Source: JBGSQR01 sp964509295
GTDB taxonomy: Bacteria; Desulfobacterota; Desulfuromonadia; Geobacterales; Pseudopelobacteraceae
Direction: 5' to 3'
Assembly: GCA_964509295.1 (NCBI GenBank)
Contig: CAZDWS010000003.1
Coordinates: 186,001 to 250,000 of the forward strand
Length of the DNA: 64,000 bases
A model generated the notes under the pieces. The model was not told the DNA's origin and did not search any database. It was given only the letters and a program-made list of their open reading frames with translations. A program made the translations under genes and the position numbers. The stretch's first letter is position 1. Each line of letters opens with the position of its first letter. Shown here piece after piece: positions 43,191-51,930 of the stretch.

Positions 43191-45128
43191 ATGTCCAAAA
43201 CCACCAAGCCGTTTCAGACCGAGGTAAAACAACTCCTCGACCTAGTAATCCACTCACTCTATTCCAATAAGGACATCTTCCTGCGTGAGTTAATCTCCAA
43301 TGCTTCTGACGCAATTGACAAGGTCCGCTTTGAGTCACACTCAGACGAATCACTGTTGGAGAACAATAGCGACTGGAAAATTAAACTCATTGCCGACAAG
43401 ACAGCTGGAACGCTGACAATCTGCGACAACGGCATCGGCATGTCTATTTCAGAAGTTGAAGAGAATATCGGCACCATCGCCCGCTCTGGCACTAAAGCTT
43501 TCATGCAGGCATTGAAAGACAAAGCTGATACTAACAATCCGGAACTGATTGGCCAGTTTGGCGTGGGATTCTACGCATCTTTCATGGTGGCGGATAAAGT
43601 CACACTGGAAACGCGTAAAGGCGGTGCTATTGATTCCGGTTGCCGTTGGGAATCTGCCGGTGATGGTGAATACACTATCGAGAGTTGTAAACGTGAGACA
43701 CGTGGTACTGAAATCGTTCTGCACCTGAAAGAAGAATTCAAAGAGTATCTGGACGAGTGGAAAATCCGTTCTATCATCAAAAAATATTCCGACTACATTC
43801 AGTACCCCGTAGTAATGGATATTACACGTTCTGAAGCTGTTAAAGATGCCGATGGCAAACCGATCGAGGGTGCCGGCACCATAGACACCACCGAAGAGCA
43901 AACTCTCAACTCCATGAAGGCCATCTGGACACGCTCCAAGAGCGATGTAACAGAAGAAGAGTATCAGGAGTTTTACAAGCATATCTCCCATGACTACGAC
44001 AACCCTTTTAAAACTATTCATTTTTCAGCTGAAGGCATCAGTGAATTTAAAGCTATCGTATATCTGCCGGCAAAAAAACCGTTCGACATGTTCATGGCCG
44101 ACCGCAAGAAAGGTCTGCAGCTCTATGTAAAACGAGTATTTATAACTGACCACTGCGAAGAACTGATTCCAGACTACCTCCGTTTTATAAAAGGTGTTGT
44201 GGACTCCAGCGACCTTCCTCTGAATGTCTCCCGCGAAATACTGCAGGAAGACGTTCAAATCAAGCGTATTCAGAAGGGCCTGGTCAGCAAGGTTCTGTCA
44301 ACGCTGGCAGAAGTTAAAGAAAAGTCATTTGATGAGTATGTCAAGTTTTGGAAGGAGTTCGGACCGGTTCTCAAAGAAGGTCTGCATTTTGATTATGCCA
44401 ATAAAGAGAAACTTCAGGAACTTGTTCTCTTTGAAAGCACCAAAACAGAAGCAGGCAACTTTACCAGCCTCAAGGAATATGTTGAGCGCATGCCGGAAAC
44501 ACAGCAGGAGATCTACTACATTACCGGTGATCGACGTACCGCACTGGAAACCTCGCCTCACCTGGAAATCTTCCGCTCCAAAGGCTATGAAGTACTGTTC
44601 CTGACCGATGCGGTTGATGAGTGGGTTGTACAGGCTTTGACCGAGTATAACGAGAAAAAGCTCAAAGCAGTTGACCGTGGTGATGTGGATCTGGACAGCG
44701 AAGATGAAAAGAAAGAAAAAGAGATCAAACAGGAAGAGGCAAAGAAAGAGTTTGGCGACATGCTCTCCTTTATCAAAGGACAACTGGAAAGCAAGATCAA
44801 GGACGTTAGACTGTCAAAACGTCTGACAGACAGCGCCTGTTGTCTGGTGGCAGATGAATACGGCATGAATGCCAATATGGAGCGTATCCTAAAGGCCATG
44901 AATCAGCCGGTGCCTGAGTCCAAACGGGTGCTGGAACTTAATCCAGCCCATCCGATCATGAAGGTCATGACCGATCTGTTCAATCAGAACAAGGAAGATG
45001 CCCGTCTGGCTGACTATGCTGAACTTCTGTACGATCAGGCACTGCTCACAGAAGGGTCACCGATTCAGGATCCGCTGCGCTTTACACGTCTGGTCAGCGA
45101 GCTGATGGTTAAAGCTATCGCTAAATAG
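43191..45128 (+). CDS. htpG: Molecular chaperone HtpG (Hsp90)
   Basis: A 645-residue ATP-dependent chaperone dimer. The N-terminal GHKL ATPase domain begins with TEVKQLLDLVIHSLYSNKDIFLRELISNASDA, of which the conserved core is LRELISNASDA; it also has DNGIGM near residue 85 and GQFGVGFYASFMVA near 124. The middle domain has the catalytic arginine loop (LPLNVSREILQ near 340), and a C-terminal dimerisation domain closes the protein. The MEEVD tail of eukaryotic Hsp90 is absent, as in all HtpG. It is monocistronic, flanked by terminators on both sides. Confidence 0.97.
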   Translation: MSKTTKPFQTEVKQLLDLVIHSLYSNKDIFLRELISNASDAIDKVRFESHSDESLLENNSDWKIKLIADKTAGTLTICDNGIGMSISEVEENIGTIARSGTKAFMQALKDKADTNNPELIGQFGVGFYASFMVADKVTLETRKGGAIDSGCRWESAGDGEYTIESCKRETRGTEIVLHLKEEFKEYLDEWKIRSIIKKYSDYIQYPVVMDITRSEAVKDADGKPIEGAGTIDTTEEQTLNSMKAIWTRSKSDVTEEEYQEFYKHISHDYDNPFKTIHFSAEGISEFKAIVYLPAKKPFDMFMADRKKGLQLYVKRVFITDHCEELIPDYLRFIKGVVDSSDLPLNVSREILQEDVQIKRIQKGLVSKVLSTLAEVKEKSFDEYVKFWKEFGPVLKEGLHFDYANKEKLQELVLFESTKTEAGNFTSLKEYVERMPETQQEIYYITGDRRTALETSPHLEIFRSKGYEVLFLTDAVDEWVVQALTEYNEKKLKAVDRGDVDLDSEDEKKEKEIKQEEAKKEFGDMLSFIKGQLESKIKDVRLSKRLTDSACCLVADEYGMNANMERILKAMNQPVPESKRVLELNPAHPIMKVMTDLFNQNKEDARLADYAELLYDQALLTEGSPIQDPLRFTRLVSELMVKAIAK

Positions 45129-45149
45129 TTTATCTCAATTTGCAACATT

Positions 45150-45187
45150 AAAGGCCTGGGGAAGTATATTCCTGCAGGCCTTTTTTC
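45150..45187 (+). terminator. Rho-independent terminator after htpG
   Basis: AAAGGCCTG (45150-45158) pairs with CAGGCCTTT (45175-45183); the run of T covers 45181-45186. Confidence 0.86.
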
Positions 45188-45216
45188 ATTTGAAAGCGGG
45201 ATTTGAAAGGATTAGA

Positions 45217-45245
45217 TTGCCAGACACCGTTACAGGGTATATTGT
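45217..45245 (+). promoter_or_regulatory. Candidate sigma70 promoter for the DEAD-box helicase gene
   Basis: TTGCCA (45217-45222), 17-base spacer, TATTGT (45240-45245), 48 bases before the start codon. Confidence 0.45.
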
Positions 45246-45292
45246 AAATAGTTACAAATACCTAAAAGCAATCAGAAAAACGAGGAAATTGA

Positions 45293-46684
45293 ATGAAATT
45301 TGAAGAACTGACACTGCCGGAAACCTTGCAAAGGGGTATATCTGAAGCCGGTTTTGTCCAATGCACACCAATCCAGGAAGGCACCCTGCCCATTACATTA
45401 ACCGGTAAGGATATAGCCGGACAGGCACAAACCGGCACCGGCAAAACAGCCGCATTTCTGGTCACCATGTTTACCAGATTACTTGAGAATAAAACAAAAG
45501 GAAAAAGCCACCCACGCGCACTGATTCTGGCCCCGACAAGAGAACTTGTTGTACAGATTGAGCAGGATGCACAACTGCTCGGTAAATACTGCGGGTTAAA
45601 CATACAGGCCATCTATGGCGGTGTGGATTACATGAAACAACGTAATGCACTGCAAGAAGGGGCTGATGTAATCATCGGAACTCCCGGGCGCTTGATCGAC
45701 TATCTGAAACAAAAAGTTTACAGCCTGAATGAGATTGAAATACTGATTATCGACGAAGCCGATCGCATGTTTGATATGGGATTTATTGCCGACCTGCGCT
45801 TTATTCTGCGTCGTCTTCCCACATTTGATAAACGCCAGAACCTGATGTTTTCCGCCACACTTAATCAACGTGTAATGGAACTGGCATATGAGTTCATGAA
45901 TTCTCCAGAAAAAGTATCGGTGACTCCCGAGAAAATGACCGCCGAAAAAGTCGAACAGGTTATCTACCATGCCTCACGCAAGGAAAAGTTCCCGCTATTG
46001 CTGGGCCTGTTAAGACGTGACGGCATGGAACGGACAATGATCTTCATCAACACCAAACGTGAAGGTGAATATCTGCATGATCGCCTGAATGCCAACGGTT
46101 TCCCCTGCAGGCTCATTTCCGGTGACGTTGATCAAAAGAAACGTCTGCGCATACTGGAAGACTTTAAGGACGGCAAACTGCCGATTCTGATTGCTACTGA
46201 TGTTGCATCCCGTGGATTACACATTGATGGTGTTTCACATGTTATTAACTATGACCTGCCCCAGGATTGTGAAGATTATGTTCACCGTATCGGACGTACT
46301 GCCAGAGCCGGAGCTGAAGGAAAAGCCATATCACTGGCCGATGAGGACGGTGTTCTGTATCTGGAGGCAATTGAAGAATATATCAAGCACAAGATACCAA
46401 GCGAATGGGCTGAAGATGAGCTGTTTGTTAACGACTACAACCGGGTTGCCAAGCCAAAGCATAAAAAGGACTTGAAAAAGGATGGAACAGCTGGCGGAAG
46501 AATAGGAAGCAGGCCGCCGGTAAAAAAGAGTCCGGCAATTAAAAAGGCCAAGCCTTCGATTCCACCCACCTCTCCTAATGCAGTTGCTGCTACGGATGGT
46601 ACTGATCCGGTAAAAAAGCGCAGGCGTAGAAAAAAGAAGAAAAGTGTTGATGGTGTAAAGGTGGAGGAACAGCCCAAAGATTAA
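45293..46684 (+). CDS. DEAD-box ATP-dependent RNA helicase (RhlB/RhlE-like)
   Basis: A 463-residue RNA helicase. Motifs appear in order: Q motif (GFVQCTPIQ), I AQTGTGKTAAF, Ia PTRELVVQ, Ib TPGRLIDYL, II DEADRMFDMGF, III FSATLNQRV, V ATDVASRGLHID, VI HRIGRTARAG. A basic, disordered C-terminal tail follows from about residue 385 and ends in KKRRRRKKKKS, probably for RNA binding. RhlB, RhlE and CsdA cannot be told apart by motifs alone; the overall wording recalls RhlB. It may act in RNA decay, ribosome assembly or cold adaptation. Confidence 0.93.
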   Translation: MKFEELTLPETLQRGISEAGFVQCTPIQEGTLPITLTGKDIAGQAQTGTGKTAAFLVTMFTRLLENKTKGKSHPRALILAPTRELVVQIEQDAQLLGKYCGLNIQAIYGGVDYMKQRNALQEGADVIIGTPGRLIDYLKQKVYSLNEIEILIIDEADRMFDMGFIADLRFILRRLPTFDKRQNLMFSATLNQRVMELAYEFMNSPEKVSVTPEKMTAEKVEQVIYHASRKEKFPLLLGLLRRDGMERTMIFINTKREGEYLHDRLNANGFPCRLISGDVDQKKRLRILEDFKDGKLPILIATDVASRGLHIDGVSHVINYDLPQDCEDYVHRIGRTARAGAEGKAISLADEDGVLYLEAIEEYIKHKIPSEWAEDELFVNDYNRVAKPKHKKDLKKDGTAGGRIGSRPPVKKSPAIKKAKPSIPPTSPNAVAATDGTDPVKKRRRRKKKKSVDGVKVEEQPKD

Positions 46685-46711
46685 TTATTGACTAAAGACA
46701 CGAGATCCGGA

Positions 46712-47593
46712 CTAGTTCGCGGTGGTGAGATAAATACCGGAAAAAATAAGAGCGATGCCGGAAAGATGGAACAACTGAAACGATTCACCTAGAAAAAAAA
46801 TAGATAAAAGTGTTCCGAATACCGGCATCAGGTGCAGAAACAGTCCAGCCTTATTGGCACCGATCTGCCCCACCGCCTGATTCCACAATATGAATGCAAG
46901 TACTGATGCAAACAGTGCCACATACAGTATACTTGCATAGGTCAGCAAACTGCTGTTCATATGCAATCCCTGCCACAATTCCCACACGTAGAACGGTGTC
47001 AATACAGCCAATCCAAAGATAATGATTACTGTCAGAAAACAGAGCGGATTCAACTCTGCCGGTCGCTTACGAAGAAGGTAAGTATAAAATGACCAGCATA
47101 CTGCTGCCAGCAGAACCCACAAATCACCACGATTAACAGTTAAAGAGGTCAGCAACTGCAGATCAGCGCGACAGATAATGGTGATAACGCCGGCCAGGGA
47201 AATCAGTACTCCTAAAGTCTGGCGCCTGGAAAGAGTGGTGCCGCCCAAGAGCCAGGAGAATGCCACTATCAGTACAGGTATATTGGAATTTATCAGCAGG
47301 GCATTGGTAGCGGTAGTTGTTTGCAAGGCTATGTATATGAATGTATTAAAACAGGCAACACCAAGCAGACCGTACACCGCCATTAATTTCCAGTGGCGTT
47401 TCAATATCGGCCATTGCAAACGCAGATACGGGTACGAAAAAGGCAGCAAAATCAACAGCGCTCCAAACCAGCGCCAAAAGGCAAGGCTGATTGGCGGAAT
47501 GCTGCCATGAACGGCACGTCCCACAACAAAATTAATTGACCAGAACAGAGTGGTACATATTAGCAGCAGGTAAGGTGAACCGGGGATTTGCAT
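46712..47593 (-). CDS. EamA/DMT family transporter
   Basis: A 293-residue inner-membrane protein with ten hydrophobic segments in two EamA repeats (about 5-135 and 150-290), as in the drug/metabolite transporter superfamily. The N-terminal segment PYLLLICTTLFWSINFVVGR includes the typical WSINFV repeat start, and the second repeat begins with GDLWVLLAAVCWSFYTYLLRK, shortened here to AAVCWSFYTYL. The likely role is export of an amino acid or metabolite; the substrate cannot be inferred. It is convergent with the helicase gene and 50 bases downstream of the VOC gene. Confidence 0.88.
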   Translation of the reverse strand: MQIPGSPYLLLICTTLFWSINFVVGRAVHGSIPPISLAFWRWFGALLILLPFSYPYLRLQWPILKRHWKLMAVYGLLGVACFNTFIYIALQTTTATNALLINSNIPVLIVAFSWLLGGTTLSRRQTLGVLISLAGVITIICRADLQLLTSLTVNRGDLWVLLAAVCWSFYTYLLRKRPAELNPLCFLTVIIIFGLAVLTPFYVWELWQGLHMNSSLLTYASILYVALFASVLAFILWNQAVGQIGANKAGLFLHLMPVFGTLLSIFFLGESFQLFHLSGIALIFSGIYLTTAN

Positions 47594-47643
47594 TAAAAAA
47601 ACACCTTTGATTTTAAAACGACTTGTTGTCTTTCTGGATGTAC

Positions 47644-48057
47644 TTAACGAACAATAGACTCATCAAGTACAATCAGATAACCATCAGGGTCAAAACACCA
47701 CATTTCTTTAATACCATAAGGTTTGAGTTCCAATGGGTATAAAATTTCCAACCCCTCCTCCAGTATGGCGTCGCTTATACCTTCAATATCCTTGACCTCA
47801 AAATGCAGTGTAATACCAATCCCGCGAGGAAAAATGGTCAACCTGTTTTCAAGCACAGGATGGGCACGTATAACATCCTGCTGTTCAACAAAAATAATAG
47901 CTATGCCATCCATATCAAGAATCAAATGCTCTGGCGCTCCCTGTGCAGTCAAAGAATGCTGCAAGGGCAACTCCAATATGCCCGCATAAAAAGCCTCCGT
48001 AACAAGCAGATCAGATACGGAAATTTGTATGGAATGGCTGGCGCGGTGGCTTTTCAT
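47644..48057 (-). CDS. VOC (glyoxalase/bleomycin-resistance fold) protein
   Basis: About 137 residues with the paired beta-alpha-beta-beta-beta units of vicinal oxygen chelate proteins. HSIQISVSDLLVTEAFYAGIL is the first module (metal-ligand His near residue 8), and GITLHFEVKDIEG followed by EMWCFDPDGYLIVLDE forms the second. The family includes glyoxalase I, dioxygenases and resistance proteins; the substrate is unknown. The ATG at 48057 forms a TGATG junction with the ccdA stop, so it is translated together with ccdA, an unusual partner for this family. Confidence 0.82.
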   Translation of the reverse strand: MKSHRASHSIQISVSDLLVTEAFYAGILELPLQHSLTAQGAPEHLILDMDGIAIIFVEQQDVIRAHPVLENRLTIFPRGIGITLHFEVKDIEGISDAILEEGLEILYPLELKPYGIKEMWCFDPDGYLIVLDESIVR

Positions 48058-48785
48058 CAAAAACCGCCAAACAGCATTGTTGTATATCCGGAAAGTCTGG
48101 ACAGCAGATCAAAGAAGATTAAAACGCCTACCAACATCAGGAAAAGTCCTGTAAATATTTCAAATATTCGAATGAATTTTTTAAACCTGTTAAACAGCAT
48201 CAGGAATCGATGTACCGCTAAAGAAGAAAGCAGAAATGGAATTCCTAAACCGAGCGAATAGAACAACAGAAGAAATATTCCCTGATTAATGCTCTGTTCA
48301 GTAGCAGCCAGCGCAAGAATAGAGCCGAGAATTGGCCCGATACATGGTGTCCACCCGGCGGCAAAAACCAGACCTACAAGAAAACTTCCCGCATAGCCTG
48401 CAGGCTTACTGTGAATTGTTACCCGTTTTTCCCCCAATAAAATTCCTATCGGAATCAGGCCGGTTATATGAATACCAAATATAAATATCAATATTCCACC
48501 TGTTTTACGGACAACCGGCATATATTGGCTTAGAAATGAACCCAGGAACGTGGCAGAAGCACCTAATGCAACAAAAACAACGGTAAATCCGAGCACGAAA
48601 CAGAGTGAATGTAAGATCGTTTTTTTTCTTACCAGATGTGATGGATGTTCATATTGCAGATCAGCAAAGGAAAGACCTGTTATATACGTCAGATAGGAAG
48701 GTATCAGCGGCAGAACACAAGGCGAGAGAAATGAAAGCAATCCGGCAATAAAAGCGCCTAAATAGGTAACTTCCTGGCTATGCAT
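48057..48785 (-). CDS. ccdA: Cytochrome c biogenesis protein CcdA
   Basis: A 242-residue inner-membrane protein with about six membrane segments. It passes reducing equivalents from cytoplasmic thioredoxin to periplasmic thiol proteins. The two conserved cysteines are in FLSPCVLPLIPSYLTY (about residues 18-33) and AAGWTPCIGPILG (about 130-142). It lies 18 bases after a TlpA-type thioredoxin lipoprotein gene, its expected periplasmic partner. Together they would keep haem-ligand cysteines of c-type cytochromes reduced, important in a group rich in multihaem cytochromes. Confidence 0.92.
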   Translation of the reverse strand: MHSQEVTYLGAFIAGLLSFLSPCVLPLIPSYLTYITGLSFADLQYEHPSHLVRKKTILHSLCFVLGFTVVFVALGASATFLGSFLSQYMPVVRKTGGILIFIFGIHITGLIPIGILLGEKRVTIHSKPAGYAGSFLVGLVFAAGWTPCIGPILGSILALAATEQSINQGIFLLLFYSLGLGIPFLLSSLAVHRFLMLFNRFKKFIRIFEIFTGLFLMLVGVLIFFDLLSRLSGYTTMLFGGF

Positions 48786-48803
48786 AATTTATAAAGAAAC
48801 CAT

Positions 48804-49328
48804 TTACTGAATCAACTTTGTAATATAAGCGACCACTTCGGCATCATCCCACTTGAGAGGCCCGATTACCTTTTTCACGATAATTCCTTTGGGGTCTATG
48901 AGGTACGTTTCAGGTACTCCTGTCACACCATATGCGGTTGCAGCAGTTTTGTTCTGATCCGTATAGGCCGGAAGCATAAAGCCGGTTTTTTTAAAAAAAG
49001 CATCAACATCAGCTTTGCCTCCTTCATCTACTGAAACAGCCAGCATCTGAAATGGTTTTCCTTCCATCTGTTTTTGAAGTTTCATCATGGAAGGAATTTC
49101 TTCACGGCAGGGAGGACACCAGGTTGCCCAGAAGTTCAACATTACAACTTTACCTTTATAATCTGACAGCTTAATATCTTTGCCATCCATTGATTTAACT
49201 GTAATATCCGGTGCAGGCTTATTCTGAACAGCTCCACCAACGTTAGTGCGTGCTGTTTTATCCTGTCGATCACATGCTACAAGAGACAAGACCATCACGG
49301 ACAACAAAAGACAAATCAGCTTTTTCAT
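48804..49328 (-). CDS. TlpA/ResA-type thioredoxin lipoprotein
   Basis: A 174-residue exported protein. The signal peptide ends in a lipobox (LSLVAC, Cys19), so it is a lipoprotein. The mature part is a thioredoxin fold with the active site WATWCPPCREE near residues 72-82 and a cis-proline region GVPETYLID near 139-147. It probably receives electrons from the CcdA encoded 18 bases downstream and reduces apocytochrome c or another envelope thiol. Membrane side cannot be settled from the residues after the cysteine (Asp at +2 would suit inner-membrane retention). Confidence 0.92.
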   Translation of the reverse strand: MKKLICLLLSVMVLSLVACDRQDKTARTNVGGAVQNKPAPDITVKSMDGKDIKLSDYKGKVVMLNFWATWCPPCREEIPSMMKLQKQMEGKPFQMLAVSVDEGGKADVDAFFKKTGFMLPAYTDQNKTAATAYGVTGVPETYLIDPKGIIVKKVIGPLKWDDAEVVAYITKLIQ

Positions 49329-49367
49329 AATTCCCCCGCCTGACTAAAACAGAACCGAATAGAATAA

Positions 49368-50336
49368 TTATCGATTTCGTACAAGAATATAATCTGCCAG
49401 CTCAAGAAGGGCATCTTTGGCAGGACATGATTTAAACATATCCAGATGGACTCTACAGTTCTCAATATATCTCTGAGCACAAGTGACAGTATACTCTATA
49501 CCTCCGTAACGGTTTACCAGTTCTGAAACCGCTTTGAAATCTTCAGGAGTCATACCCTCTTTTTCAATAACCGCAGTAATCAGGGCATGTTCTTCTTTGC
49601 TGCACTGACGCAGTGTATGAATAAGCGGCAAAGTAATTTTGCCCTCCTCCAGATCGTGACCAATGCTTTTACCAAAGTCCTCTTCAGAGGCAACGTAATC
49701 AAGAGAATCATCCATAAGCTGGAATGCCATACCCAATTCCATACCAAATGACGAAAGGGCTTGCTGTTCTGCTTCGGAAACACCGCCGAGCACTGCGCCT
49801 GACTCACAGGCAGCAGCCATCAGGATAGCAGTTTTGGCACGGACTACAGAGACATAACGTTCTTCCGTCAACTCGATATCACCCGTACAAAGAAGCTGCA
49901 TGACTTCGCCTTCCGTAATGAGTGTTGTAGCACCGGAAAGTATCCTTAAAATGTCCATGCTGCCCACTTCTACCATCATGGAAAACGATTTGGAAAAAAG
50001 ATAATCGCCGATCAAAACAGAAGCCTCATTGCCCCAAAGGGTATTAGCAGAAGCCAGACCACGTCTCAACGTAGCACTATCAACAACATCATCATGCAGC
50101 AATGTGGCGGTGTGTATGAATTCTATCACGCTTCCAATCGTAACGCCCTTATCTCCATTGTAATTGCATAGTTTAGCTGAAAGCAAAAGAAGAGCCGGAC
50201 GCACACGCTTTCCTCCGCTGGAAAGCACATATTCACCAACCCGACGAATAAGAGGAGTATCTGATTCAAGATATTTAAGAAATTTTTGTTCGACGATTTT
50301 AAGGTCTTCGCCAATAAGGTTATATACTGTCTGCAT
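49368..50336 (-). CDS. Trans-polyprenyl diphosphate synthase (IspB/HepT-like)
   Basis: A 322-residue isoprenyl diphosphate synthase that makes the long side chain of the respiratory quinone. The first aspartate-rich motif is LLHDDVVDSATLRRG (about residues 76-90), and the second is QLMDDSLDY near 205. GGKRVRPALLLLSAKL near residue 42 is the family signature. Product length (heptaprenyl to nonaprenyl) cannot be read by eye. With the menaquinone gene mqnA at 60823-61641 it suggests a menaquinone-based chain. It has a convincing promoter of its own. Confidence 0.92.
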   Translation of the reverse strand: MQTVYNLIGEDLKIVEQKFLKYLESDTPLIRRVGEYVLSSGGKRVRPALLLLSAKLCNYNGDKGVTIGSVIEFIHTATLLHDDVVDSATLRRGLASANTLWGNEASVLIGDYLFSKSFSMMVEVGSMDILRILSGATTLITEGEVMQLLCTGDIELTEERYVSVVRAKTAILMAAACESGAVLGGVSEAEQQALSSFGMELGMAFQLMDDSLDYVASEEDFGKSIGHDLEEGKITLPLIHTLRQCSKEEHALITAVIEKEGMTPEDFKAVSELVNRYGGIEYTVTCAQRYIENCRVHLDMFKSCPAKDALLELADYILVRNR

Positions 50337-50364
50337 AAAAGATCCTTTAGGATAAAGATTTTAC

Positions 50365-50394
50365 ATAGTAATTGAATTAAAAATGGTTTGTCAA
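50365..50394 (-). promoter_or_regulatory. Sigma70-like promoter for the polyprenyl synthase gene
   Basis: On the minus strand a consensus TTGACA (50389-50394), 18-base spacer, TACTAT (50365-50370), about 30 bases before the start codon. Confidence 0.6.
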
Positions 50395-50454
50395 AGCATT
50401 TCTGGCCATTATTGATGCGCGTTTACAGGCCTTAGAGCTTATAAATTACACTAT

Positions 50455-51141
50455 TCAAACATTCAATTTGCTACTCAGTAATTCCTGTGATGTTAAATGA
50501 TTAACTACAGATTCTATATCAACAGAAAGTGCAGCCGGAATAACGGTATCGATCTCATTTATGGACCGCCCGATCAGCCTTTTACTCAGCTCGCGGAACA
50601 AAAGCAATTCCTGGGCAAAAAGCTCATTAAAGTTAAATCGTAACCCAGCCATCAACAGTGGGTCAACATTTACAAAATTCAGTGAGCACCATTCATCAAA
50701 CAGCTCTTCACCAGATATATCAATCATCGGGATACCATTCAATCTGCACGTCATGGGACGATATTCATAAACCAGACATTGACCTGACTCTGATAGAAGC
50801 ACGCAGGGGATTTCATCATCCTCGGGCATTACAAGATCCCAATCTGCTTCAGGGATTGAATTTAGCAGCCATGGATGGACAAAAGCCGGATATGCCCTGG
50901 ATATGGCATCCATTCGAGCTTGAGACTTACTTAAAATAAAGTTTTTCAACACATCAGGCAACTGATCAAAACCACTTTTCAAATAAACAGCATCCATCAA
51001 AGTGATGTCAAACAGCCCCCGGCAACAGGCCGAGCAACCCTGCTGACAACTAATATTTTCCGGGTATTGACGTAGACAAATGGCAAACCAATTGTCAACC
51101 TCACTCAAGAGGTTACCGTATTTTTCCAGTATATCCTGCAT
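50455..51141 (-). CDS. YkgJ family cysteine-cluster protein
   Basis: About 228 residues with the YkgJ/CxxCxxCC-type zinc or iron-sulfur cluster motif CQQGCSACCRG near residue 35, and further cysteines in PCVLLSESGQCLVYEYRPMTCR, of which the core is CLVYEYRPMTCR. Members are annotated as putative Fe-S or Zn proteins of unknown function (PF03692). The ATG at 51141 is chosen because AGGAG lies 5 bases upstream; the frame is also open to a TTG at 51198. It is probably a single gene between cheX and the polyprenyl synthase. Confidence 0.83.
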   Translation of the reverse strand: MQDILEKYGNLLSEVDNWFAICLRQYPENISCQQGCSACCRGLFDITLMDAVYLKSGFDQLPDVLKNFILSKSQARMDAISRAYPAFVHPWLLNSIPEADWDLVMPEDDEIPCVLLSESGQCLVYEYRPMTCRLNGIPMIDISGEELFDEWCSLNFVNVDPLLMAGLRFNFNELFAQELLLFRELSKRLIGRSINEIDTVIPAALSVDIESVVNHLTSQELLSSKLNV

Positions 51142-51270
51142 GCTTACTCCTGGCTGGATATATAAAGGGTAGTTAATATCAATCAAATCAAGTAGCAATC
51201 TGGAATATTAGAGGTAAAGGTTGGAAATTCAGGATATGGTCTTATTTCATAACTGAGAGCAAAGCTATAC

Positions 51271-51305
51271 AGTGCCATCATGAATATTAATCCACTGATG
51301 GCACT
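51271..51305. repeat. Inverted repeat after the cheX-like gene
   Basis: Perfect 9-base arms AGTGCCATC (51271-51279) and GATGGCACT (51297-51305) around a 17-base loop. There is no T-run, so it is at most a weak terminator. Confidence 0.4.
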
Positions 51306-51334
51306 TGTAGATTGCGGTCAACAAAACCAATATA

Positions 51335-51832
51335 TTACATGTACACCATTACTTGAACATTTATACTACCATCGGCGGTCATAAACGGAATTGTAACTCC
51401 TTTGCACTGAACATTTATACTGGCTTGTTCATTAGCCTCTGGTGGCTCAGAAATAGCGCGCAGTTGACCGGAAATAACCAGGGGCAATCCCAGAGCAACA
51501 TTACCATAATGCTCATGGTACTTTGTTTTAAAAACGCCAGCTATGTTATTTGTAAGCTCACCTACAGCATCCCGGATACACTCGTCATCAGCCTCATCAA
51601 CCATCAGTAACTCTTTTGCAACATATTGAGCAGTTGCTTTATTTGTAGCAATAATAATGTAACCAACTCTATCACCGGCAACTCCGACTATTCCCGTAAC
51701 GTCCGAATCCACCGGTACTACCCGTTTTTCTACTTTTCCAGCCAACAGGTCGATATTCATGTAGCTTTTAAAAGTATCCTGTGTTGCAGCCATTATGGTA
51801 AACATGATTTCTTCAAATGAAATTGCGGCCAC
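51335..51832 (-). CDS. CheX-like phosphatase/adhesin-fold chemosensory protein
   Basis: About 165 residues of the CheX/CheC fold (PF13690). The SFEEIMFTIMAATQDTF start, the VVPVDSDVTGIVGVAGD strand pair, and the ECIRDAVGELTNNIAGVFKTKY helix, with core DAVGELTNNIAG, correspond to the phosphatase ExxN motif region. CheX removes phosphate from CheY-P. The start chosen is GTG at 51832, with GAGAGG eight bases upstream; GTG at 51841 is also in frame. It is unlinked to the chemosensory operon at 24845-34948, which has no CheX, CheC or CheZ of its own, so this could be the missing phosphatase. Confidence 0.85.
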   Translation of the reverse strand: MAAISFEEIMFTIMAATQDTFKSYMNIDLLAGKVEKRVVPVDSDVTGIVGVAGDRVGYIIIATNKATAQYVAKELLMVDEADDECIRDAVGELTNNIAGVFKTKYHEHYGNVALGLPLVISGQLRAISEPPEANEQASINVQCKGVTIPFMTADGSINVQVMVYM

Positions 51833-51930
51833 TTTTAACACCTCTCTAGTTTAAGATAATCAAATGTCATACGCAACATCATACATATTGAATTTCAAAC
51901 CGGTAAACGCCCTATCTATTACCCGGCAAA

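Noticed and set aside
43449..44021. A 190-codon open frame on the minus strand inside htpG
   Set aside because: Fully antisense to a conserved Hsp90 domain and without recognisable motifs.
51842..51930. Terminator after guaA
   Set aside because: A CCGG-based hairpin with a bulge exists, but the stem is short and the tail is poor in T; support was too weak to list.
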